This document shows positions 1 through 7,374 of a stretch of DNA of 64,000 bases, piece after piece. Source of the stretch: Mycolicibacterium komanii (GTDB lineage: Bacteria > Actinomycetota > Actinomycetes > Mycobacteriales > Mycobacteriaceae); the NCBI RefSeq assembly GCF_001050035.1, contig NZ_CVTA01000033.1, forward strand, positions 62,001 to 126,000. Direction: 5' to 3'. The notes beneath the pieces are model-generated. The model made no database searches and was not told the DNA's origin. It saw only the letters and a list, made by a program, of their open reading frames with translations. Within the stretch, counting starts at the first letter, position 1. Each line of letters begins with the position of its first letter. A program made the position numbers and the translations under genes.

Positions 1-158
1 CCGCCGCGCAGGGCCGGGCGATGTACTGCTGGACCGTCGACCATTTCGAGGACGTGCAGTACTGCCGCGACGTGGGGGTGGCCTGGGTCGCGACAAACCA
101 TCCCGGCCGCACCAAGGATTGGCTGCAGAACGGTCTGGCGGGCGCGGGGCGCGACTAG
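1..158 (+). CDS. glpQ1: Glycerophosphodiester phosphodiesterase, C-terminal end only
   Basis: The reading frame is open from the left edge (first complete codon at base 3) to a TAG at 156-158. The 51 visible residues include WTVDHFEDVQYC and VATNHPGRTKDWL, the usual end of the mycobacterial GDPD family protein Rv3842c, which hydrolyses deacylated phospholipids to glycerol phosphate. In M. tuberculosis this gene lies next to bfrB, as here. The stop overlaps the stop of the convergent ferritin gene in a shared CTAG at 155-158. The catalytic part lies outside the window, so family membership rests on the tail and on synteny. Confidence 0.75.
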   Translation, partial: AAQGRAMYCWTVDHFEDVQYCRDVGVAWVATNHPGRTKDWLQNGLAGAGRD

Positions 159-703
159 TTAGAGGCTCCGCCCGCGGCCTTCGGCGCCGCGCTGTCCGCC
201 GCCGCCGAGCCCAGTTCGCGCGCGACGAAATCCTCGAGATGGAACAGGTTGGCGCCGGCCCGGTCGGCGATGCGCACCAGCGTCGTCATCTGCGCGACCT
301 CCTCGACCTGCTCGCCGAGGAACCACTGCATGAACTGCTCGCCGAGGTAGTCGCCCTCGTCGCGAGCCACGCCGGCCAACCGGCTGATCTGCTCGGTGAC
401 CGTGCGTTCCTGGTCGAGGGCCAGCGCGAGCGCGTCGCGCGGTGTCGCGAAGTTGTTGCGTACCGGGTCGACGCCGGGGATCTCGACCTCGACGTCCCGG
501 TCGAGCAGGTACTGGACCAGCATCATCGCGTGATTGCGCTCTTCGACGGACTGGCGGTAGAAGTGATTGGCCAGCTGCGGGAGGTCCGCGCCGTCGAAGT
601 GCACGGCGATCGCGAGATATTGCTGCGCGGCCCCGAATTCGTTGCGGATCTGCTCTTGCAGAAGGGCATGGAATTTCGTGTCGGACGCTTCGGCGGTGGT
701 CAT
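155..703 (-). CDS. bfrB: Ferritin BfrB (non-haem iron storage)
   Basis: This 182-residue ferritin-like four-helix protein stores iron as ferric mineral in a 24-subunit cytoplasmic shell. Recognisable segments are FHALLQEQIRNEFGAAQQY with a ferroxidase Glu, SVEERNHAMMLVQYLLDRD and DEGDYLGEQFMQWFLGEQ. It matches Rv3841 throughout. I chose the ATG at 703 because the M. tuberculosis protein starts close to TKFHAL; a GTG at 712 would add three residues. The tail is rich in Ala, as in homologues. Possible IdeR boxes lie just upstream, which fits iron-activated expression in other mycobacteria. It converges on glpQ1 with overlapping stops. Confidence 0.95.
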   Translation of the reverse strand: MTTAEASDTKFHALLQEQIRNEFGAAQQYLAIAVHFDGADLPQLANHFYRQSVEERNHAMMLVQYLLDRDVEVEIPGVDPVRNNFATPRDALALALDQERTVTEQISRLAGVARDEGDYLGEQFMQWFLGEQVEEVAQMTTLVRIADRAGANLFHLEDFVARELGSAAADSAAPKAAGGASN

Positions 704-718
704 GGCCGCCACGATATT

Positions 719-760
719 CCAGGTCAGGCGGCATTGTCAGTTGAGGTCGCCCTAACACAG
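719..760. promoter_or_regulatory. Candidate tandem IdeR (iron) boxes upstream of bfrB
   Basis: Two imperfect matches to the 19-bp IdeR box lie upstream of bfrB. At 719-737 the left half AGGTCAGGC is good. At 742-760, TGAGGTCGCCCTAACACAG matches 11 of 19 positions, including both half-site cores. They start 23 bp apart. bfrB of M. tuberculosis is known to have tandem IdeR boxes that activate it in high iron; the similarity here is weaker and is offered as an inference. Confidence 0.4.
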
Positions 761-835
761 GCGAGCTTGGCCTTATTGAGCACAGCCTTTGTGACGGCGC
801 TTACAGAACCGGAAATGAGTTTGCTGTAGGGGTGC

Positions 836-1923
836 TCACGGCTGCGCGTCGAGGACTTCGACGGGGATGGGGGCGTCGGAGCGCAACGCCTCGAACAGCG
901 CGCTCGAAAGGGCGTCGTCCCACACCACGACCGAACCCACGTCGCCGCTGGTGTATTCGCCGATGGGCACGGTCGTGGTGAGCACGTCGCCGTGCATGGC
1001 CCAGGCGAGGCGGGCCAGGTTCCACACGTGGTCGTCCTCGTTGACGGTGACGGTGCGGGTGGCCGCGCGCGCCATGGGATACCACCGCAGCGGGTTGAGC
1101 AGTACGGACGGGCTGGTGGCGCGATGCAGCAGGGCCTTCATGAACTCCTGCTGGTGGCGCATGCGGTCCAGGTCGGCGCGCGGCGTGGCCCTCGAGCGGA
1201 CGAATCCGAGCGCGCTGCGGCCGTCGAGTTCCTGGCATCCGGCGGGCAGTTCGATTCCGGCAAGCGGGTCGCTGATGGGTTCGTCGGGGCACACCTGGAC
1301 ACCGCCGACCGCGTCGACCATGGTGGCGAACCCGCCAAAGCCGATCTCGGCGTAATGGTCCATCCGCAGGCCGGTCGCCTCCTCGACCGTCTGGGCGAGC
1401 AACTGGGCGCCGCCCAGGGTGAACGCGGCGTTGATCTTGTCGCTGCCGTAGCCAGGAATCGACACGTACGAGTCGCGGGGGATCGAGACCATCGTCGCCT
1501 TGGCGCTCGAGGCGATGCCGGGGATGTGCACCACCAGGATGGTGTCTGTGCGACCGTCGCCGAGGTCACCTCCGGTGGTCCACTCCGCCTGTTGTTCGGC
1601 AGTCAGGTCCTGGCGACTGTCCGACCCGACCAGCAGCCACGTGGTTCCCGCGCCCGCCGCGGGACGCTCGGGGTAGTCGACCAGCGCGGCGAGGCGCTGC
1701 AAGGACGAGTCGATCCAGAGCCCGCCCGCCACCACGCCCACGATGGCCAACAGCACGATGACCACCAGCAGGCGTCCCCAATTCCGTTTGCGCCGTGCGC
1801 GTTTCGGCTTCGGCGGGGCAGGTGCGGCCGGTAGTTGGGGTCTCGGCGGATCACCTGTGACGGCTCCCGGCGCGGCCGCGGGGGCGGTTCGAACCCGCGG
1901 GGTGGTTGCCGGTTGTCGGTCAC
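836..1923 (-). CDS. LytR-CpsA-Psr (LCP) family protein, apparent frameshift near the N-terminus
   Basis: LCP enzymes transfer lipid-linked polymers such as arabinogalactan to peptidoglycan on the outer face of the membrane. The intact frame 836-1765 begins at a GTG inside the membrane helix and holds the LCP domain, with GSDSRQD, RTDTILVVHIPG, SIPRDSYVSIPGYGSDKIN and FVRSRATPRADLDRMRHQ. The likely true start is GTG 1923 in another frame, which encodes MTDNRQPPRGFEPPPRPRRE and has typical GC-rich third positions. The two frames join at the four-base G run 1815-1818 (plus strand). One added base there gives a continuous protein of about 362 residues with a basic anchor RARRKRN before the helix. 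A TAGATT -10 element at 1931-1936 suits a leaderless start at 1923. Either a real frameshift or a sequencing error is possible. Confidence 0.75.
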
Positions 1924-1930
1924 CTACAAG

Positions 1931-1936
1931 AATCTA
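1931..1936 (-). promoter_or_regulatory. -10 element of a leaderless LCP transcript
   Basis: The minus strand reads TAGATT, then seven bases, then the GTG at 1923. This spacing places the transcription start at or very near the start codon, as in many mycobacterial leaderless genes. No Shine-Dalgarno sequence is visible before the GTG. It supports the start chosen for the LCP gene. Confidence 0.4.
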
Positions 1937-1954
1937 CGTCGCAAGCGCGGTTGT

Positions 1955-2722
1955 TCACCGCAACCAGCCCAGATGACCTGCGGCGAGCGCATACCCGACG
2001 AACGCCACGGCGTCGATCAGCGCGTGCGCGACGATCAGCGGCCACAGCCGGCCGGTGCGCAGATAGACGTATCCGAACACCACGCCCATCGCCAGGTTGC
2101 CCAGGCCGGCGCCGAAGCCCTGATAGAGGTGGTAGAGACCGCGCAATGCGCTGGTGGCGACGACGGCGGTCACCGGGCTCACCCGCAACTGCCGGAGTCG
2201 GGTGATCAGATACCCGACGACGATCACCTCTTCGGCCCACGCGTTCGCCAACGCGGTCAACAGCAGGACCGGTATCCGCCACCAGGTGTCGTACAGCTCG
2301 GCCGGTTCGACGTTCGCGTTCATGCCGAGCAGCCGCGCGATCTGATACAGCGCGAGGCCGGGCACCCCGATGAGCGCCGCGAGGCCGACCCCGCCGAGCA
2401 GGTCGGGCCGCCACCGGGGCCGACCCAGCCCGATCGAGCGCAGCGCAATTCCGCTGCGCCACAACAGGTATATCGCCAGCGCGCCCCACGCCGACAGCTG
2501 AAACACCCAGACGAGGTTGAGTCCGAGGTCGATGAGGTCGAACGGGGACCGGCGCGGATTGAGCGCGACGACCTGTCCGGACAAGCCGAGCAGTACGGAC
2601 TCGATCAGGTTGAGCAGCGCGCTGTAGGCCGACAGGCCGAACGTCACCGCCAGCACGACGACGACCTCGATGCGCAGGGCCCGGCGGGCTGGGTCGGTGA
2701 GCTCGTCGGGGGCGCCGGTCAC
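1955..2722 (-). CDS. CPBP family intramembrane metalloprotease
   Basis: This 255-residue polytopic membrane protein has about seven or eight hydrophobic segments. The CPBP (CAAX protease and bacteriocin-processing, Abi) signature is present: the paired glutamates E164-E165 in EEVIVVGYLITRL, a histidine near residue 198 in LYHLYQGFGAG and a second in HALID near residue 233. These residues form the intramembrane metal site in the family. The substrate is unknown. The start is the GTG at 2722. Its neighbours are the DUF2470 gene 19 bases upstream and the LCP gene downstream on the same strand. Confidence 0.85.
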   Translation of the reverse strand: MTGAPDELTDPARRALRIEVVVVLAVTFGLSAYSALLNLIESVLLGLSGQVVALNPRRSPFDLIDLGLNLVWVFQLSAWGALAIYLLWRSGIALRSIGLGRPRWRPDLLGGVGLAALIGVPGLALYQIARLLGMNANVEPAELYDTWWRIPVLLLTALANAWAEEVIVVGYLITRLRQLRVSPVTAVVATSALRGLYHLYQGFGAGLGNLAMGVVFGYVYLRTGRLWPLIVAHALIDAVAFVGYALAAGHLGWLR

Positions 2723-2741
2723 CGGAGCAACGGTAGTGCGG

Positions 2742-3539
2742 TCAGAGCTTCCGCGCGCGCAGCCCGTTGAGGAACGGGCAGCCCATCAGAACGCGGATGG
2801 CCTGGCTCAAGCCGGTGACGTCGTCGACGGGCCGGGTGAACGGCAGCCGCACGTCGTGGTCGCCCTCGTCGGTCTCCACCCGCAGCTGCACGCCGTACCG
2901 GTCCAGGCCCAGCGGGCGAACACGACCGCGGCGCAACGACATCGGGAGCCGGCTGGCCAGCCGCTCGACGACATCGCGATGTGCCGACTCCATGTGCTGC
3001 AGCCAGCACGACTCCATCGCGCAGAACGGGTCCGGCCGCGCGTCCAGCAACGTGCTCAAGCTGACCGACTCGGCGCCCGTGGAATCGGCGACGACGACGG
3101 AGTCGATCTCCAGCCGCAGCAGCGCGTACCCCTCGTCGCCGTCGGCGGGCGCGGAGTTCACCTGCAGCAGGGCCGGATTGGGGTCCTCTGAGGCGATGAG
3201 GTCGAGGAGGGCCGACACCTCACCCGCGGGGACGTCGTGCAGACGTCCCTGGATCCACACCAGCGAGCGAACCGGTTCACGCAGTGGCAGCGGCGCGTAG
3301 TCCGTCATCTCCAGCACGGCCTGCACACCGCCGACTCCGGCGCCGACGGCCGCGGCGGCCACGGCGCTGTCCGCCGGGACGGTGATCGCGAACGAGCCGT
3401 CGTCGAGCAGGTGGTGAACGGGGGTCTCGGTCGGGCCGCCGTTCTCGCAGCCCTCGACCGCGAGCATCGCGCCGCCCGCCTTGGCGCACGCGCTGCGGAT
3501 CCGCTCGGCCGTTGTCGGTGCCGTGACCGTTGTCGTCAT
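2742..3539 (-). CDS. DUF2470 domain protein, Rv3839-like, iron-regulated
   Basis: This 265-residue soluble protein resembles Rv3839. The C-terminal part, with CWLQHMESAHRDVVERL and the phrase DRYGVQLRVETDEGDHDVRL, is DUF2470, a domain of the pyridoxamine-oxidase-like / haem-utilisation fold. The N-terminal two thirds look like the companion split-barrel. The exact function is not established. The ATG at 3539 follows a perfect AAGGAGG ribosome site (3544-3550). A strong IdeR box at 3556-3574 overlaps the promoter, so repression by IdeR in iron-replete cells is expected. A role in haem or iron handling fits. Confidence 0.8.
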   Translation of the reverse strand: MTTTVTAPTTAERIRSACAKAGGAMLAVEGCENGGPTETPVHHLLDDGSFAITVPADSAVAAAAVGAGVGGVQAVLEMTDYAPLPLREPVRSLVWIQGRLHDVPAGEVSALLDLIASEDPNPALLQVNSAPADGDEGYALLRLEIDSVVVADSTGAESVSLSTLLDARPDPFCAMESCWLQHMESAHRDVVERLASRLPMSLRRGRVRPLGLDRYGVQLRVETDEGDHDVRLPFTRPVDDVTGLSQAIRVLMGCPFLNGLRARKL

Positions 3540-3555
3540 CGCGCCTCCTTCGAGA

Positions 3556-3574
3556 TAAGGTGAGCCTAACTTAA
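3556..3574 (-). promoter_or_regulatory. IdeR iron box for the DUF2470 gene
   Basis: On the minus strand the 19 bases TTAAGTTAGGCTCACCTTA match the IdeR consensus TTAGGTTAGGCTAACCTAA at 16 positions. It lies 17 bases upstream of the DUF2470 start, over its promoter, so IdeR with iron should repress. It is the clearest regulatory site in the window. The divergent gene pheA starts 76 bp to the right. Confidence 0.88.
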
Positions 3575-3637
3575 CTACTCATCGACGGATCTCGCAAGGC
3601 TTTCGCGCAGCGGAACGGCATTACCACACTGACCCGA

Positions 3638-3643
3638 TAGTGT
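3638..3643 (+). promoter_or_regulatory. -10 element of a leaderless pheA transcript
   Basis: TAGTGT lies six bases before the GTG start of pheA at 3650, and no ribosome-binding sequence is present between. This spacing is typical of leaderless mycobacterial mRNAs. The call is pattern-based only. Confidence 0.4.
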
Positions 3644-3649
3644 TGACCT

Positions 3650-4576
3650 GTGCCGCGCATCGCTTATCTCGGGCCCGAAGGGACGTTCACCGAGGCGGCG
3701 CTGCTCAAGATGTCGGGGGGCGGCATGCTGCCCGGCGGGGTGGGCGCCGACGAGGTGACCCCGGTTCCATGCGAGAGCACCATCGGCGCGCTCGCCGCGG
3801 TGCGCGACGAGCGCGCCGACTACGCCTGCGTGCCGATCGAGAACTCGATCGAGGGGTCGGTGCTTCCGACGCTCGACGGGCTGGCCACCGGCACACCGCT
3901 TCAGATCTTCGCCGAGTTCACGCTCGACGTGTCGTTCACGATCGCCGTGCGCGATGGGACGGCGGTCGAAGAGGTCGCGACAGTCGCCGCCTTTCCCGTC
4001 GCGGCCGCACAGGTGCGCAACTGGCTCGCCGAGCATCTGCCGTCGGCGCAAGTGGTGCCTGCAAACTCGAACGCCGCGGCGGCCAACGACGTGGCCGAGG
4101 GGCGCGCCGACGCGGGAGTGAGCACCGCGCTGGCCACCAAGCGCTACGGGCTCGCGGCGTTGGCGACCGACGTCGTCGACGAACCCAACGCGCGCACCAG
4201 GTTCGTGCTCGTCGGACCGCCGGCCCCACCGCCGCAGCGCACCGGCGCCGACCGCACCTCGGTGGTGCTGCGGCTCGACAACACCCCCGGCGCGTTGGTG
4301 TCGGCGCTGACCGAGCTCGCCGTGCGCGACATCGACCTGACCCGCATCGAATCACGGCCCACCCGAACGGAATTGGGCACCTATATCTTCTTCCTCGATT
4401 GCGTCGGCCACATCGACGACGATGCGGTGGCCGAGGCACTCAAGGCGCTGCACCGTCGTTGTTCGGATATGCGATTCCTCGGTTCATGGCCGACCGGAGC
4501 GGCCGCGGGCGCGGCGCCTCCCGGTCTCGACGAAGCCTCCCGCTGGCTGGCGCGCCTCAGGGAGGGCAAGCGTTGA
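3650..4576 (+). CDS. pheA: Prephenate dehydratase
   Basis: This 308-residue monofunctional PheA converts prephenate to phenylpyruvate in phenylalanine biosynthesis. The N-terminal PDT domain starts with RIAYLGPEGTFTEAA and contains VPIENSIEGSV and the catalytic TRF in NARTRFVLVG. A C-terminal ACT domain (from about residue 200) carries the ESRP motif in RIESRPTRTELGTYIFF, which binds phenylalanine for feedback inhibition. It matches Rv3838c in length. The GTG start at 3650 gives the natural N-terminus. It overlaps the following phosphatase gene by four bases. Confidence 0.95.
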   Translation: MPRIAYLGPEGTFTEAALLKMSGGGMLPGGVGADEVTPVPCESTIGALAAVRDERADYACVPIENSIEGSVLPTLDGLATGTPLQIFAEFTLDVSFTIAVRDGTAVEEVATVAAFPVAAAQVRNWLAEHLPSAQVVPANSNAAAANDVAEGRADAGVSTALATKRYGLAALATDVVDEPNARTRFVLVGPPAPPPQRTGADRTSVVLRLDNTPGALVSALTELAVRDIDLTRIESRPTRTELGTYIFFLDCVGHIDDDAVAEALKALHRRCSDMRFLGSWPTGAAAGAAPPGLDEASRWLARLREGKR

Positions 4577-5268
4577 GCGGGCGCCTGGTGCTGGTGCGTC
4601 ACGGACAGTCGCTGGCCAACGTCGACCGTCGCCTCGACACCCGACCCCCGGGCGCCGAGCTGACCGACCTCGGCCGCGAGCAGGCGCGGTCGTTCGCGCG
4701 GTTCATCGGCGGCCAGCCCGCCACTCCAGCGCTGCTGGCACATTCGGTGGCCCACCGGGCGCGCCAGACCGCCGAGGAGATCGCCGGCGCGTTGCGGCTG
4801 CCGCCCGTCGAACTCGGCGGCGTCCACGAGGTTCAGGTGGGTGATCTGGAGGATCGCAACGACGACGAGGCGATCGCGACGTTCGAGAGCATCTACCAAA
4901 AGTGGCACGACGGCGATCTCGACGTGCCCATGCCCAATGGCGAGACCGGTAACGACGTGCTGGAACGGTACGTGCCAACCATCACCCAGCTGCGCATGCG
5001 TCATCTCGACGACGACTCCTGGCACGGCGACATCGTGGTGGTCAGCCACGGCGCCGCGATCCGGCTGGTGTCCTCGGTGCTGGCCGGGGTCGAGAGGAGC
5101 TTCGTGCTCGACCACCACCTCAGCAACACCGAAGCCGTCGTGCTCGCACCGATCACCGACGGCCGGTGGAGCTGCGTGCAGTGGGGCTCGTTGACGCCGC
5201 CGTTCTACCCCGAGCCCGACGTACGCCCGGTCGAGGACGCGCTGCGCTCAGCCGACCCGATGGGCTGA
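4573..5268 (+). CDS. Histidine phosphatase (phosphoglycerate mutase-like)
   Basis: This 231-residue protein is a branch 1 histidine phosphatase like Rv3837c. The phospho-acceptor motif LVLVRHGQS is at the N-terminus, and the second catalytic histidine is in VVVSHGAAIR near residue 160. The TTG at 4573 is the only start that keeps the residues before RHG; it overlaps the pheA stop (TTGA), implying translational coupling. The open frame continues upstream inside pheA, but that part is a shadow. The substrate is not known; true glycolytic mutase activity is not implied. Confidence 0.88.
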   Translation: MSGRLVLVRHGQSLANVDRRLDTRPPGAELTDLGREQARSFARFIGGQPATPALLAHSVAHRARQTAEEIAGALRLPPVELGGVHEVQVGDLEDRNDDEAIATFESIYQKWHDGDLDVPMPNGETGNDVLERYVPTITQLRMRHLDDDSWHGDIVVVSHGAAIRLVSSVLAGVERSFVLDHHLSNTEAVVLAPITDGRWSCVQWGSLTPPFYPEPDVRPVEDALRSADPMG

Positions 5269-5439
5269 CACCGAAACGGCGCAGACGCAGCCGATCGCCT
5301 CGCAGTCGATCACGAACGCGTGCGCGACTTCCGGCGTCACACAATCCGGTTCGGTGCACTCGGCCCGATACGAGACGTGGTGGATGACGGTGCCATGGCA
5401 GTGCTCGAGGCCCGCCCCACAGTCCCGGCACTCGGTCAT
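5248..5439 (-). CDS. Small Cys/His-rich protein, probably zinc-binding
   Basis: The 63-residue product begins MTECRDCGAGLEHCHG and has paired cysteines at 4/7, C14, HH20-21, C28/C33 and C46/C51/C53, a pattern that suggests one or two zinc knuckles. I do not recognise a named family. The ATG at 5439 is preferred; the frame is open further upstream, but that region reads poorly. It converges on the phosphatase gene with a 21-base overlap and follows a zincin gene on the same strand after a gap of about 60 bases. Confidence 0.55.
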   Translation of the reverse strand: MTECRDCGAGLEHCHGTVIHHVSYRAECTEPDCVTPEVAHAFVIDCEAIGCVCAVSVSAHRVG

Positions 5440-5498
5440 GGCCCCTTGATAGCACCAAAGGGCGACAAAGCGTGGTTGCCGCGCGGTGGTTGTGCGGG

Positions 5499-5849
5499 CT
5501 ATCCCCAGCCGAGTTCGTGTAGGCGTTCGTCGTCGATGCCGAAGTGGTGGGCAACCTCGTGGATGACGGTGATCGCGACCTCGTCGACGACATCCTGTTC
5601 GCTGTCGCAGTGCTCCAGCAGCGCCTCGCGATAGATCGTGATGGTGTCGGGCAATGAGCCCGCGTACCACGAATCGCGTTCGGTCAGCGCGACGCCGTGA
5701 TAGAGCCCGAGAAGGTCGGGCTCCTCGTCGTTGCGGGCCTCGACCAGGACGACGACGTTGTCCAGCGCGTCGGCGAGCTTCGGCGGGATCAGATCGAGCG
5801 CCTCGGAGACGAGTTCGTCGAACCGTTGTGGGCTCATCCGAACGGCCAC
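5499..5849 (-). CDS. Zincin-like metallopeptidase, Rv3836-like
   Basis: This protein of about 116 residues ends with the zinc-protease motif HEVAHHFGIDDERLHELGW (HExxHxxG), typical of the small minimal-zincin family (PF06262). GLYHGVALTERDSWY and LPDTITIYREALL are conserved in Rv3836. The GTG at 5849 gives MAVRMSPQRF and starts 4 bases after the stop of the upstream septum-formation-like gene; the ATG at 5837 is the alternative. No signal peptide is seen, so it acts in the cytoplasm. The substrate is unknown. Confidence 0.85.
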   Translation of the reverse strand: MAVRMSPQRFDELVSEALDLIPPKLADALDNVVVLVEARNDEEPDLLGLYHGVALTERDSWYAGSLPDTITIYREALLEHCDSEQDVVDEVAITVIHEVAHHFGIDDERLHELGWG

Positions 5850-5853
5850 GCGG

Positions 5854-7281
5854 TTACTGACCCGGTGGTGGCGGCGGTGGGACCGGCTCAGGCGCGGGTG
5901 GCGGCGGAAGCGGCGCACCGGGCGGCGGGGGCAGCGGTGCGTCCGGCGGTGGCGGCGCACCGGGAGCGGGCGGGGGCGGCCCGCCCAGGAACGTGTTGCC
6001 GGGAGCGGGCTCGGGGGCGGCCGGTGCACCGCCCTGGTGGACGTCCGTCGACTGCTGACCGTGGGTAGACGACTGGTCGCTGTCGTCGCTCGAGCTGCTT
6101 CCGCTACTGCTTCCGCTGCTACTGCTTCCGCTGCTGCTGGAGGTCTGCCCGCTGGTCACCTGCGATGAGCTCGGCGAATCGTCGTCGGTGATCGGGATCG
6201 GCGGGAAGTTCAGCCGCTCCTCGGTGATGTCCGGCGGCGGCACCGGCGGCTGCCCGTTGATCAGCAGCGGGCCCTTGGCGCTGTTGAGCAGCGTCGACCA
6301 GCCGCCGTTGCCCAACGTCGCGCCGATGCTGCACGACACCTGGCGGCTGCCCGCCGACCAGCTCGGCAGCGAGATCGTGCTGTAGATCAGCGTCAGTGTG
6401 GTGCTGCGCAACTCGATGGGCGCCAGGTAGGCGTCCGTCATGCGGGTGCACGCGTCCTTGATGAAGCCGTCCTGCTCGGTCTCGGGTGGCAGGCCGCCGG
6501 GGAACTTCTCGGCGAGGTTCACCGCACCGGTGACCTCCATCGCGTGCGGCGCCGCACAGTCGACGGGGATGTCGGTGGGCTGGTTGGTCGTCGGGTCGAT
6601 ACCCAGGCAGGTCCCGGCCGGCCACACCTTGGACTGGTCCACCTCGCCGACCTTGCCTGCGAATGCCAACTGCTGATTGTTCGGGCCGGGCAACTGCAAC
6701 CCGCACAACATCCGGCGCTCACCGGACTGGCGCCAGGCCTTGTCACCCGACCACAGCATGCTCACGGTGAACCGGCTGTTCGGGTCGAAGCGCGGGCCGA
6801 GGTAATTCTTCACCGCCGTGGAGCACTGCTCCTGGCTGATCTGCTGGATGCGGGTGCTCGACGGCGGCGCCGCCTCCGGCCCGTACTCGCTGCCGGGGAA
6901 GGTTCGCATGTCGACCGACTCGGCGACCTCGAACCGGTGCTCCTTGCCGCAGTCGACGATCTCGGCGGCGTCGGGCGTGCGTTCGGGCCAGTTGAGGCAG
7001 TCGCCCGCCTTGGCGTGTTCGAAGGTCGCGTTGCCCCGCGGGCCGAGGGAGATGGTGCTCGCGGTCAGCCCGCTGGCGCGCTCGGTCTGCGGCAGGGCGG
7101 TGATGAGCCCGGCGATGAGCAACCCGCCGAGCGCGGTCAGCACGAGCGCGCGGCGCGTCGGCGTGGCGTGCAGACTGGTCCACCACGCCACCCGCTCCGA
7201 CGAGTGGGTGTCGCCTCGTTGCGGATCGGCGTGTTCGTCCTCGCCGATGGGGCGATCGGGTGCGTCCAACATCTGCTCCAT
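5854..7281 (-). CDS. Septum-formation family membrane protein, Rv3835-like
   Basis: This protein of about 475 residues has a short cytoplasmic part, one membrane helix (RRALVLTALGGLLIAGLITA) and a large extracellular region. That region has two septum-formation-type repeats with conserved Cys, around AKAGDCLNWPE / VDCGKEHRFEV and AGTCLGIDPT / PVDCAAPHAMEV. A low-complexity Ser run and a long Pro-rich tail follow, probably spanning peptidoglycan. ATG 7281 is used; ATG 7272 gives a start like that of Rv3835. Frame upstream of 7281 overlaps the serS promoter and is discarded. The molecular function is not established. Confidence 0.85.
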   Translation of the reverse strand: MEQMLDAPDRPIGEDEHADPQRGDTHSSERVAWWTSLHATPTRRALVLTALGGLLIAGLITALPQTERASGLTASTISLGPRGNATFEHAKAGDCLNWPERTPDAAEIVDCGKEHRFEVAESVDMRTFPGSEYGPEAAPPSSTRIQQISQEQCSTAVKNYLGPRFDPNSRFTVSMLWSGDKAWRQSGERRMLCGLQLPGPNNQQLAFAGKVGEVDQSKVWPAGTCLGIDPTTNQPTDIPVDCAAPHAMEVTGAVNLAEKFPGGLPPETEQDGFIKDACTRMTDAYLAPIELRSTTLTLIYSTISLPSWSAGSRQVSCSIGATLGNGGWSTLLNSAKGPLLINGQPPVPPPDITEERLNFPPIPITDDDSPSSSQVTSGQTSSSSGSSSSGSSSGSSSSDDSDQSSTHGQQSTDVHQGGAPAAPEPAPGNTFLGGPPPPAPGAPPPPDAPLPPPPGAPLPPPPAPEPVPPPPPPGQ

Positions 7282-7374
7282 TGTGACAGGCGTGTCAGGT
7301 GCTGTGACAAGTGATGCAGTTGTAAAGTTATGCGGTTGTGCTGGCCAGGGGGATGGACCAGTAGGGTTGCGCCC

